A stretch of 48,837 nt of DNA from Bacteroidota bacterium (GTDB lineage: Bacteria > Bacteroidota > Bacteroidia > Chitinophagales > Saprospiraceae): the NCBI GenBank assembly GCA_020160935.1, contig JAIUPL010000037.1, positions 1-48,837 of the forward strand, written 5' to 3'. This document shows positions 7,480-15,936 of this stretch, piece by piece. Position 1 is the first letter of the stretch; the number at the start of each line of letters is the position of its first letter. Both the position numbers and the translations under genes were made by a program. Under the pieces are notes generated by a model that searched no databases, was not told where the DNA came from, and saw only the letters and a list, made by a program, of their open reading frames with translations.

Positions 7480-7687
7480 GAGAGTGAGAATTCAGAGAGT
7501 GAGAGAGTGAGAAGTCAGAAAGTGAGAGGGTGAGAAAGTGAGAGGGTGAGAGACCGTAGAGTTGACCGCTCCGCCTAAACATTTTTTGGGAGGAGTGGTC
7601 AACTCTACGGTCTCTCACCCTCTCACTTTCTCACCCTCTCACTCTCTGACTTCTCACCCTCTCACTTCTCTCACGTCTCTCACCTCT
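7477..7687. repeat. Two-armed inverted tandem-repeat element, copy 3
   Basis: GAGAG-type arrays of mixed 7-8-nt units form the left arm and CTCTC-type arrays the right arm. Positions 7522-7567 and 7597-7642 are exact reverse complements over 46 nt, including the core GTAGAGTTGACC/GGTCAACTCTAC. Similarity extends further with a few mismatches. The 29-nt centre contains a TTTTTT run. The element separates the convergent DUF3037 gene and RNase P RNA, starts inside the DUF3037 stop codon and ends 6 nt before the rnpB 3' end. It could act as a bidirectional terminator. Confidence 0.92.
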
Positions 7688-7693
7688 AAAAAA

Positions 7694-8078
7694 ACCGCAG
7701 ATCTATAAGCCGGATTCTGTACTTCGTTTTCACAAAGTCTCTGTCATTTATCTGGTTCCGTGCGAAACGGAATCTGCGCTGCCTACCCCCCTTGCCCTCC
7801 TTCGCCGAAGCGAAAAAGGCTGTGCGAGCCGCACATTAACAAGGTGTACATGGCATTTCAACCCGCAAGGTTTATCCCCCGAGGCAGTTGCCTGCTCCGG
7901 TCGTGCGCTCTTACCACACGTTTTCACCCTTACCGCAAGCGGAAAACCGGCATGCGGCGGTAATTTTCTGCGACACTTTCTGTACCCCGCCCAAAAGCGG
8001 AATCCCGTCGGTTAGACGGTGCGGTGCTCTGTGTTGTCCGGACTTTCCTCCCCGAAAGGCGACAGAGCGATCTGCGGC
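7694..8078 (-). ncRNA. rnpB: RNase P RNA (bacterial type A)
   Basis: On the minus strand the 5' part contains GAGGAAAGTCCGGAC, the near-universal RNase P RNA segment, shortly after GCCGCAGATCGC. The 3' part contains AGAATCCGGCTTATAGATC and ends with TGCGGT, which pairs with the 5' end to form helix P1. The roughly 385-nt length fits type A RNAs. This is the catalytic RNA that matures tRNA 5' ends. Open reading frames across this stretch are coincidental. The ends are set by the P1 pairing and could be off by a few bases. Confidence 0.95.
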
Positions 8079-8103
8079 TATTTTTTAGTAGTAAAATTCA
8101 GTA

Positions 8104-8132
8104 TTGGCTTAAACTTTGTTTGGATACTTTTG
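8104..8132 (+). promoter_or_regulatory. Bacteroidota-type promoter for the large histidine kinase
   Basis: TTG at 8104-8106 is separated by 18 nt from TACTTTTG at 8125-8132, fitting TTG...TAnnTTTG. Transcription would start near 8139, giving a leader of about 70 nt before the kinase gene at 8210. The same 131-bp gap must also hold the minus-strand rnpB promoter, which I could not identify. Confidence 0.5.
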
Positions 8133-8209
8133 CACGACCAAACTACCGTGACATACTATCAGAAACTTAATAACAGACGCCGCCGAAAAAACCATTCCTG
8201 AATCCCGAC

Positions 8210-11200
8210 ATGATAAAGCGTTTGCTTCTATATATCGTAGCGATGTTTCTCTTGCTGGCGCTGGCACTCAGTGCCGGACAGTGGGACAAAGATACAACGC
8301 TCCTGCAACAGCATGCCGAAGAAATATCGGAGTGGCTGGCCGCCCGGGAATCGGAAGGCCTGGCCTGGGGGCGTGCGCATGCCGATCAGCCCGACTTTTG
8401 GCAAAACCAGTCGGACGAGGCCTACACCGTTTTGCTGCACCGGCAGGATTCGATGCTGGCCTGGTCGAATACGCACGCCATTCCAACGGGGCCGGTACTG
8501 AGAAAAATAGCCGCTACGCCTGGACGTTCCTTGCAACAATTGCCGCTGGGCTGGTTTCTGAGCAACAGCGAAACACGTGGCAACAATACCTTGACGGTAC
8601 TTATTCCAGTGCGTTACACGCTGGATTTCAATGTGTTGGATCGTGGAACCCTGTTTCCGGCAGGCAGAAACATAGACGACCACATCGAGATAACACATAC
8701 CGAAACTCCGTATCCGATTCAGATAGAAGGCCGCCCTTTGGCCTGGCTCGATGCTTCCAAAGCAGTAGCATCGGGTTGGTTGCAGTGGGTTCAGTTGATC
8801 GCATATCTGTTGTTTCTGATCGTATTTCTGGGGCTGCTGAATCAGGCAGCCGTGTGGCTCAACAAAAAAGCCGGGGCCCTTGCAGGTACGGGCTTGCTTT
8901 TGCTCACGGTAACGGCCTTGCTGGCCTGGAATGCTGCAACGGGCTTCACCCAACAACAATTTAGCGCACTACCATTGTTTGCGCCTGCATTCGAAAATGC
9001 TGCACTGATCGGAAATTCGGTGGGCGACTGGTTGTTGCATGCCAGCCTGCTGGTGTATGTCATGATATTTTTCCACCGGTATTTTGATCGTTCCGGACAA
9101 AACCAGGCAGATGATCAGGAAACTACAGAAGTCCCACAGGAAAAATCGGGACTAAAATCTGTCCTGGCCGTTTTTTGTTATTTTCTGGCCATGCTGAGCA
9201 TTCCTTTCAGTGTACAGGCTATGCGCGAACTGGTGTTGCACAGCCGACTGGGGTTTGATTTTGAAAATATTCTGCACCTGGGTACACAAGGCGTGTTGGC
9301 GCTGGCTGGCGTGATTGTTTTGATGTTGGGGCTGTTTTTGTTTAGCCACCGCATGCTGCTCACCGTTCAGCAACTGGCCTTGCCCTTGCAACAACGGGCC
9401 ATCGCGATTGGTGTTGCAACGCTCATGGCTACCGGACTGGCATTCCCGCTGGGCCTCGAACCTTTATTTGTGGCTGTTTTTGCATTGCTGTATGCCGCTC
9501 TTTTTGATGCATTTGTCTATTGGAAAGGTTCGGGTTTCGGCTGGCTGATTGCCTGGTTGCTGGTATTTTCCTGTTTTGCCTCCACACAATTATACCATTA
9601 CAGCGCATCCAAGGACAAGGAACTGCGTTTCCAATATGCCGGGGCATTGGCTACCGATCGGGATACGCTGGTGGAAAATATTTTGCCGGATGTGTGGAAT
9701 ACCTTGCAGAAAGACTCGCAGGCAACTGGCCTGTTGATGAAACCCTGGCCATTCAAGGCAGGCGCTGTGACAATGGCCGCGCACCTGAGTGAGCAAATTT
9801 TCGGGCAAGCCTATCTGTTCCAGCATTACCGCTTGCGCGCTTTTGCGTTCGACCGGGAAAATCAGCCGCTCCTGCTCGATCAATCGCTTGGTTATGAGCA
9901 GGTTATGCAAAAATGGAGTCAGCAATCGGCTTCTGCATTTTCCAACCCCAATATTCGTATCGGCCTCGACGAAGAAGGCAAAACGCGTTATATGCTGCTG
10001 TTGAGTGTGAATCGCATGGGCGACCCGACACAACCTACGCGCCTTTTTGTATTCTTCGATCACATATTCCCTGCGCCGACTCAGGTGTACGCCCAGATAT
10101 TTTACCAGACGCCGTATAAAAACCTTGACAGGTTGTCGTTTTACGACTTTTCGGTGGAGAAAAACGGCCGATTGCTGGTAGAACAGGGCATGACAAATGC
10201 TTCAGTGCTGAATACCCGGCTGGAAAACGGCACTAGCGTGGAAATAGATGCCGGTGGCCGACTGGATGCAGTGGCCAAAAGTGCCGATGGTTCAACGATC
10301 GCCACAGTAGGCAGGGTTTCCGGCGGCTGGCTGAAACCGATTTACCTGTTTTCCATCCTGTTTACGCTGGCATCCATCTTTATGATCTTGATGGCGGTGG
10401 CCAATTCTCTGTTCGGCTTTTTACCGGAAGCCTATGATTTCCGCCTGAGTACCCGTGGATCGCTGGCGCGTCGCATCCACATGTGGTATGTGACCCTGCT
10501 GGCAGCGGCATTTTTTGTAACCGGTTTTCTAACGTACAGACATTTTACGCAGGCGGCCCGTGACAATGAACGCAGCGACCTTGATTACAGGGCCGAGACA
10601 CTGCTCAACGGCCTGAAAAGCCAGTTGCTGAATGCCCGGCTTTCAGATGACAGCATTCGAAGTACACTGCCACAGACCCTGCGCAGTATGTCGGCCAGCA
10701 TGGGAATGGACGCGAATCTGTACGGCGCCGATGGCAAATTACTGTTCACTACGCAGGAAGACCTGGCTGCCCTGGGTATTATTCCTTCGCGTATGAATGC
10801 GGAGGCTTTGCAAACGTTGAAGTCAGGAGAACAACCCGAAGAAGTTGTAGGCGAGCAAGTGGCCGGTGTCGCCTATAATTCGAAATACCTGACCGTGTAC
10901 AGTGACGTACACAAGGTGCTGGGCTACCTTGGCGTACCATACCAACTCAGCCAGCGCAAAGTGGGAGTAGAAGTGTCCGATTTTCTCGGCATGCTTGCCA
11001 GCCTGTATGTTTTCCTGTTGCTGATCGCGTATGCCGTCACACTTTTGCTGGCCCGTTCGATTGTTCGGCCGATCAGCCTGCTCTCGGACAAGGTGCGCGC
11101 TGTGCAACTGACCGATAAAAACATGCCGCTGGAATACGCCGGCGACGCGCAGGATGAGGTGAGTGAACTCATCGGTCAGTACAACCGCATGGTAGACAAA

Positions 11201-11908
11201 CTCGAAACCTCGAAGGTCCAACTTGTCCGCCTCGAACGCGAAGGCGCCTGGCGCGAAATGGCTCGCCAGGTGGCGCACGACATCAAAAACCCGCTGACAA
11301 CCATGAAACTGTCGATGCAGCAACTCGAACGGGTGTCCAACAACCCCGAACAGGCTGCAGCATACCTGCGCAAGGCTATCACTCGCCTGATTGAACAAAT
11401 CGACTCACTGGCACAAATTGCTTCGGAATTCTCCATGTTCGCCAACCTCGATATCCAGGCCAAGAACGATGTGATCATCAATGAAGTGGTGGAAAGTGTT
11501 CACGACCTGTTCAGCGAGCAGAAAAATGTAGACCTGCAATTGACACTTCCGGAACAGCGTTTCCATATTCTGGGCGATAAAAACCACCTGATTCGGGTGT
11601 TTAATAACCTGGTTATCAATGCCATACAGGCTATTCCTTCCGACCGTCGCGGGCACATCCGTGTGTCGCTGATACGCCGTGATAACAGCGTGGTCATTCA
11701 AATCAGCGATAATGGAGGCGGGATTCCCGAGGAAATTGCAGAACGGGTATTTGAGCCCAATTTCACCACCAAAACTTCCGGCAGTGGCCTGGGACTGGCT
11801 ATTTGCAAAAAAATCATTGAAGCCCACGACGGCGATATCCGCTTCGAAACAAGGGAAAATGAGGGAACGGATTTCTTTGTGGAGATTCCTATTTCGGCGA
11901 TCGGGTGA
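8210..11908 (+). CDS. Large multi-pass membrane sensor histidine kinase with HAMP domain
   Basis: 1232-residue kinase. A transmembrane helix at about 5-22 precedes an external segment to about 185. A block of some seven to eight helices follows (about 190-455), then a second external domain to about 705. Further helices lie near 706-730 and 765-785, then a third external segment and a last helix near 925-945. A HAMP linker (RSIVRPISLLSDKV) leads to the dimerisation box VAHDIKNPLTTMK with phospho-acceptor His1023. The ATPase domain shows NNLVINAIQAI, DNGGGIPEE and GSGLGLAICKK. The organisation recalls NtrY-like kinases with an enlarged sensor. No response regulator gene is adjacent, so it is an orphan kinase here. 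The signal is unknown. A predicted promoter lies 78 bp upstream. Confidence 0.88.
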   Translation: MIKRLLLYIVAMFLLLALALSAGQWDKDTTLLQQHAEEISEWLAARESEGLAWGRAHADQPDFWQNQSDEAYTVLLHRQDSMLAWSNTHAIPTGPVLRKIAATPGRSLQQLPLGWFLSNSETRGNNTLTVLIPVRYTLDFNVLDRGTLFPAGRNIDDHIEITHTETPYPIQIEGRPLAWLDASKAVASGWLQWVQLIAYLLFLIVFLGLLNQAAVWLNKKAGALAGTGLLLLTVTALLAWNAATGFTQQQFSALPLFAPAFENAALIGNSVGDWLLHASLLVYVMIFFHRYFDRSGQNQADDQETTEVPQEKSGLKSVLAVFCYFLAMLSIPFSVQAMRELVLHSRLGFDFENILHLGTQGVLALAGVIVLMLGLFLFSHRMLLTVQQLALPLQQRAIAIGVATLMATGLAFPLGLEPLFVAVFALLYAALFDAFVYWKGSGFGWLIAWLLVFSCFASTQLYHYSASKDKELRFQYAGALATDRDTLVENILPDVWNTLQKDSQATGLLMKPWPFKAGAVTMAAHLSEQIFGQAYLFQHYRLRAFAFDRENQPLLLDQSLGYEQVMQKWSQQSASAFSNPNIRIGLDEEGKTRYMLLLSVNRMGDPTQPTRLFVFFDHIFPAPTQVYAQIFYQTPYKNLDRLSFYDFSVEKNGRLLVEQGMTNASVLNTRLENGTSVEIDAGGRLDAVAKSADGSTIATVGRVSGGWLKPIYLFSILFTLASIFMILMAVANSLFGFLPEAYDFRLSTRGSLARRIHMWYVTLLAAAFFVTGFLTYRHFTQAARDNERSDLDYRAETLLNGLKSQLLNARLSDDSIRSTLPQTLRSMSASMGMDANLYGADGKLLFTTQEDLAALGIIPSRMNAEALQTLKSGEQPEEVVGEQVAGVAYNSKYLTVYSDVHKVLGYLGVPYQLSQRKVGVEVSDFLGMLASLYVFLLLIAYAVTLLLARSIVRPISLLSDKVRAVQLTDKNMPLEYAGDAQDEVSELIGQYNRMVDKLETSKVQLVRLEREGAWREMARQVAHDIKNPLTTMKLSMQQLERVSNNPEQAAAYLRKAITRLIEQIDSLAQIASEFSMFANLDIQAKNDVIINEVVESVHDLFSEQKNVDLQLTLPEQRFHILGDKNHLIRVFNNLVINAIQAIPSDRRGHIRVSLIRRDNSVVIQISDNGGGIPEEIAERVFEPNFTTKTSGSGLGLAICKKIIEAHDGDIRFETRENEGTDFFVEIPISAIG

Positions 11909-11920
11909 GATTTGTAGATA

Positions 11921-12107
11921 TTGTTCGGCTTCGCCTCACAGGGGGGATTTGGGATTTTGCGGATCAAGCGGATTTTTGAGATTTTTCCGCCTTCGGCGGT
12001 TTTACACTATAAAAATCAATAAAAAATGGCCGACAGGCCATTAAAAATCCTAAACATCCGCTTGATCCGCAAAATCCCAAATCCCCAAGTGAGGCGAAGC
12101 CGAACAA
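11921..12107. repeat. Long inverted repeat between kinase and DUF1990 genes
   Basis: Positions 11921-11973 and 12056-12107 are nearly exact reverse complements over about 52 nt, differing mainly where the left arm has extra G residues. The arm contains GGATTTGGGATTTTGCGGAT and TTCGGCTTCGCCTCAC. Inside are two small hairpins, CCGCC-TT-CGGCGG near 11989 and ATGGCC-GACA-GGCCAT near 12027, and A/T-rich loops. A further partial GCGAAGCCGAAC copy follows at about 12120. It probably terminates the kinase transcript. It lacks the GTAGAGT core of the other elements. Confidence 0.85.
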
Positions 12108-12214
12108 CAATATATAAGAAGCGAAGCCGAACCACATCTATTTTCAATAATTTTTGAAAGTTGTGAACATTGGTAATCTCTTCCTGTTTCATCTGCGTAT
12201 CAAACAGCGAAACC

Positions 12215-12790
12215 ATGTTCTCTTTCACACGCCCCTCCGCAGCCCAAACGCAGGCACACATTTTCCGGCAGCAGCATCTTCCATACAGTTACACAGAAAC
12301 GGGTTTTACACAACGCGATGAAAAGGTAAAAGGTTATGACAACGACCTGAATTTCATTGAATTAGGTAAAGGAGAGGCCACCTGGCAAACAGCAAAAAAT
12401 GCCATACGGCAATGGATTATGTTTCCGGCCTCCTGGGCATTTATTCGTCCGCAACAGGCGCCTATTCATCCCGGAACCGTCGTTGCCATGTCGGCACGTG
12501 TCTGCGGCGTCTGGTGGATCAATGCCTGCAGAATTGTGTACACCTTTGACGAACCGGATCGTTTCGGTTTTGCATATGGCACCTTGCCCGGGCATGTGGA
12601 AATGGGAGAGGAAATATTCATGGTAGAGCGCCTGCCGGACGGAATGGTGCGCTACGTCATCAAAGCCTTTTCAAGACCCCGTTTCTGGATGGCACGTATG
12701 GCATACCCGCTGGCGAGATGGTACCAGCGCAGGTTTGTACGCGATTCGAAAGCAGCCATGTTGCAATACATTCAACAGCAACAAGTATGA
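12215..12790 (+). CDS. DUF1990 family protein
   Basis: 191 residues from the ATG at 12215. Features of DUF1990 proteins are visible: an N-terminal YSYTETG segment, VKGYDNDLNFIELGKGEATW near residue 30, RQWIMFPASWAFI, and a FGFAYGTLPGHVEMGEEIF core near residue 125. The family is cytoplasmic with no established function; it may have a lipid- or ligand-binding fold. The gene overlaps the following YndJ-like membrane protein gene by 4 bp (ATGA at 12787-12790), indicating translational coupling. A short ORF extension upstream of 12215 does not resemble the family, so the internal ATG was chosen. Confidence 0.8.
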   Translation: MFSFTRPSAAQTQAHIFRQQHLPYSYTETGFTQRDEKVKGYDNDLNFIELGKGEATWQTAKNAIRQWIMFPASWAFIRPQQAPIHPGTVVAMSARVCGVWWINACRIVYTFDEPDRFGFAYGTLPGHVEMGEEIFMVERLPDGMVRYVIKAFSRPRFWMARMAYPLARWYQRRFVRDSKAAMLQYIQQQQV

Positions 12791-13662
12791 AACGAGCACT
12801 TTTGATACTGGCCTGGCTTATCTCCTTGCTGCTGGGTGGGACGGATTATTTTTGGGCACACTGGGAGACAGCCTTGATCCTGTTTGCAGCATGGGTGCTG
12901 GTTCCGGAAACCCTAGCATTGTTGAAAATACAGACACCGCTGTACTATTTCGCTACCGTATTCTTGCTGGTTTTTTCCTACCTCTACGACCAGCCTTTTC
13001 GGGCCTGGGCGGCTGTTCCTTATGTTTTTTTTGCTTTTTGGCTTACAATACGTGAGGCTGCAGGCTTGCTGGAACTTGTCGAAATCAGAACTGCCGATAT
13101 GGTTCGCGTGGCGGCCCTGGCGTACTGGGCCACAGGAGCCTTGTTTGCCTTGTTTTCCCTCGCAGCATGGCAACCGCTGGGTTTTGACCCGACCATTGTT
13201 GCCCTGACGGCTGCCCATTTTCATGTGGCGGGTTTGGTACTGACGAGTGTGGTATTTTGCATACTGGACGCGTCGCCCGGACCATACGCGCGGATTTTAG
13301 GCAAAGCGTCGATCGCAGGTATGCCTACAGTGGCTACTGGCATTGTATTGACACGCCTGGGTTATGCCCCGGTTTTTGAAGTGGTATCTGCCCTGTTTTT
13401 TGTCCTTTTTGCCATGAGTATAGTTGTCTGGCATGTAGCAAGGGCACAGGATCAGCGGTTTTCAGGGGCGAGCAGGCGACTGTGGATTGCCGGGGCAGGG
13501 TGTTTGCTGGCAGGCATGGTATTGGCTTGCCTGTATGCATTACGCTTTGAGGCGCCCATGCAGTGGATAAATATTCCAAATATGAAAATCTGGCATGGCA
13601 CACTAAATACCCTCGGATTTGCATGGCTGACGCTGCTGGGCTGGCGACTAAATGCGCACTAG
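12787..13662 (+). CDS. YndJ-like multi-pass membrane protein
   Basis: 291-residue integral membrane protein with roughly eight to nine hydrophobic segments. The pattern ALTAAHFHVAG near residue 140 and the C-terminal KIWHGTLNTLGF are characteristic of YndJ-like proteins, whose function is unknown. The ATG at 12787 overlaps the DUF1990 stop codon (ATGA), so it is the coupled start. YndJ and DUF1990 modules are often linked, and the overlap suggests that the two products act together at the membrane. The gene's 3' end overlaps by 15 bp the convergent secreted-protein gene on the other strand. Confidence 0.72.
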   Translation: MKRALLILAWLISLLLGGTDYFWAHWETALILFAAWVLVPETLALLKIQTPLYYFATVFLLVFSYLYDQPFRAWAAVPYVFFAFWLTIREAAGLLELVEIRTADMVRVAALAYWATGALFALFSLAAWQPLGFDPTIVALTAAHFHVAGLVLTSVVFCILDASPGPYARILGKASIAGMPTVATGIVLTRLGYAPVFEVVSALFFVLFAMSIVVWHVARAQDQRFSGASRRLWIAGAGCLLAGMVLACLYALRFEAPMQWINIPNMKIWHGTLNTLGFAWLTLLGWRLNAH

Positions 13663-15837
13663 TTTTCCCCTGAACGACTGCCCGTCAATGTCTACCTGCC
13701 AGGTGTACACGCCGCTGGTTGGAAATACACTCGCAGGTACTTCCAGTAAATGAGCGCCTTCAGGCAGTTGCATTTGCTCGGCAAAAACTTTATTCCCGTT
13801 CAAGGCGCCAATTTCCACCCGCAGGGTAGATGCTTGCCTGAGTCGTAGCGGAAAACGTACATTGATCGAACCAGGATTGGGCGAAGGTGGAAATACCTGT
13901 GTTCCAGGATATGCATCGGAAGAAGATCGGAATGAATACTCCAGTTTTGTGGTTTCGCCTCCTGGCGTATAAATTTCAGAAGCAAAGGAATGTTTTTCAG
14001 GTAAAAAAGCCGCTTGAAGTGGGCCCGACTGCAGCGCCCTGATCTGCACATAAAACAAGGCTTCGTCCCGCAAAATCACACCCGGTTTGGTATCGAACCA
14101 ACTGATGCGAACATCACCTGGAACAGCCTGTGCTGCGGCAAATTCCTGCGAATTGATAGCAGTGCCTGCCCGGATGCCCAACACCTCCACTTTTTGGGGG
14201 TCGAAAGGCAGGTTGCATTGAAACCCCGACCATTTGCCAGCCTGTTGCAGGCGAACGGGAATATCGATTGTTTCATTTTTTTGCAAAAACAATTCCGGCA
14301 TTTCCAGCAGGGTAGTGGAGCGTTCTGCTGTTTGTTGCAGGTTGTTAACCATCGCAGAATTGTTGACATCCCCCACTTTGAGCCCGTAAAAACGAATTTC
14401 TTCCGGGTAGGCCCAAAAAGGCATTGAAGCAAACTCGTACGAATTACTGCAAATGGTCACCTCGAAAGGATTCGGCGGAAACTGACAATTGTCGGCAAAA
14501 AAACGCCAGGTGCCATTGCTCCCAGGCAATACAGGAATGATACCCAATATCAGGCGCCGGAGTTGCACAATATCATTGGTCGTAACACTGCCGCTCAAAT
14601 TGGCATCGGCAGCAATGATTTTCCAGGGAGCATTGAGGGGTTCAATCGCAAGCACGTGGCGGGAAATAAGCAACAAGTCGAAGGTCGTTACACCATTCAG
14701 CGGATCGGCCTGGCAGAATTCGGTAATAGAAAAAGGGTAAGGTGGGAAGGTATCCAGCACATTGCAGCCTTGCAGGGTGGAATCGAGTGTATAGGTCCAT
14801 TCGGTTCCCATCTGATCTTGCCAGGTAAGCCTTGTCTCCACATTTTCGATGACGAGACTGCTGTCCCAAAAAGCGTGTGCACAGATCATGGGCAATTCGC
14901 TGCAACTGAAAACGCTATCGGCCAGCGCCACATTTACGGCACAATTGGCCGTATTGCCATGACGATCGCGTGCCCAGACTTGCAAAAGGTTGTCACCCAG
15001 GTGGTTGCAATCAAGTGTCAAAGCCGATACGGGTTGACCGTTTTCAAGCGGAAACCCGCTACCGGTTCCTGACTCCCGCATCGAAATTTCCAGGTCGGCA
15101 AACGGGGTAATATTGTCACCGACATATTCGATCAAGTCCTGTGCAGCAACGGACAAAATATGATCAGGGCCGATGTCATCTGCCATGCTGCCCTTGCAAA
15201 CCAGCACTGGCGGCGCACAGTCGGTTATCTGGAAACTATATTGACAGGTGCGGGTAACGCCATCCTGGGTTACTGTCCACAAAATCCCGTGCCTGCCTTC
15301 CGGAAGCCGCGGCAAAAGGTATTGCAAAGGTGTTTCCTCCGTATTCCACCGCAGGCGCGCATAGACGGTGTCATTACTGGTGTTCAGGTCCAGTACAAAT
15401 TTGAATTTGGCAGTACTCGGCACATTTCGTTTGTCAAACCGCAGGGTATCATCAGTATTGCCCGGGCTTTGCCCGTTGTTGGCAAAAATGATACCTGGTG
15501 GTGGCAGTTCATTGCTGTTTACCACAGTTTCGCTGAAAAAATCGCTGTCGAGATCGAGCAACAGTTTGTAAGAAACGGCTACTGCGCCGCCATTGTGGCA
15601 AACCACTGCACGCATGTTTAAATCAGCAATGACTTCATGCAGGTCGGCCGATTCCAGGAGCGGGCTCCAGGTGTACAGCGGTTCATTCCATAAAGTGGAA
15701 TCGTTTTCGGAAGGGTCGCAAATGGTTTGAAGCGAAGCGGGGCATTGGAGTATGGCGGGGCAATTTTGTGCATTGCCTACAACTGCCAAACCCCACACGT
15801 ATGCCAAAAGCACTGACGTGTAAGTCAATTTTCTCAT
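13648..15837 (-). CDS. T9SS-sorted secreted protein with dockerin-like and cohesin-like regions
   Basis: 729-residue secreted protein. A signal peptide ends near VVGNAQ (residue 24). The central part includes an HYR-like segment, DCAPPVLVC to about residue 310. A dockerin-type duplicated motif follows: LLISRHVLAIEPL, then ADANLSGSVTTNDIVQLRR with calcium-loop-like D/N residues, near 385-430. A cohesin-like beta region follows (about 500-620). The C-terminal 80 residues (PNPGSINVRFPL..., then LPEGAHLLEVPAS, ending KLVRI) form a type A T9SS sorting domain. It is therefore probably exported across the outer membrane and attached to the surface. Whether the dockerin- and cohesin-like regions bind each other or partners is unknown. 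It stands alone with a 99-bp gap upstream. Confidence 0.8.
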   Translation of the reverse strand: MRKLTYTSVLLAYVWGLAVVGNAQNCPAILQCPASLQTICDPSENDSTLWNEPLYTWSPLLESADLHEVIADLNMRAVVCHNGGAVAVSYKLLLDLDSDFFSETVVNSNELPPPGIIFANNGQSPGNTDDTLRFDKRNVPSTAKFKFVLDLNTSNDTVYARLRWNTEETPLQYLLPRLPEGRHGILWTVTQDGVTRTCQYSFQITDCAPPVLVCKGSMADDIGPDHILSVAAQDLIEYVGDNITPFADLEISMRESGTGSGFPLENGQPVSALTLDCNHLGDNLLQVWARDRHGNTANCAVNVALADSVFSCSELPMICAHAFWDSSLVIENVETRLTWQDQMGTEWTYTLDSTLQGCNVLDTFPPYPFSITEFCQADPLNGVTTFDLLLISRHVLAIEPLNAPWKIIAADANLSGSVTTNDIVQLRRLILGIIPVLPGSNGTWRFFADNCQFPPNPFEVTICSNSYEFASMPFWAYPEEIRFYGLKVGDVNNSAMVNNLQQTAERSTTLLEMPELFLQKNETIDIPVRLQQAGKWSGFQCNLPFDPQKVEVLGIRAGTAINSQEFAAAQAVPGDVRISWFDTKPGVILRDEALFYVQIRALQSGPLQAAFLPEKHSFASEIYTPGGETTKLEYSFRSSSDAYPGTQVFPPSPNPGSINVRFPLRLRQASTLRVEIGALNGNKVFAEQMQLPEGAHLLEVPASVFPTSGVYTWQVDIDGQSFRGKLVRI

Positions 15838-15936
15838 ATTGGGATATTTTCATGTGTGGGGATTAAATCAAAATTACGGTATGTCCTTCCGAAGAGCCGT
15901 ATCGGGATTATTACTATCTGTACAAAAATTGCGCCA

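Noticed and set aside
2972-7687. Integron-like gene cassettes with attC sites
   Set aside because: The inverted elements lie between genes, but they lack attC core sites, no integrase is present, genes occur on both strands, and the arms are simple tandem repeats.
7760-8201. Short plus-strand ORFs across 7760-8201
   Set aside because: They lie over RNase P RNA and its upstream region and are coincidental.
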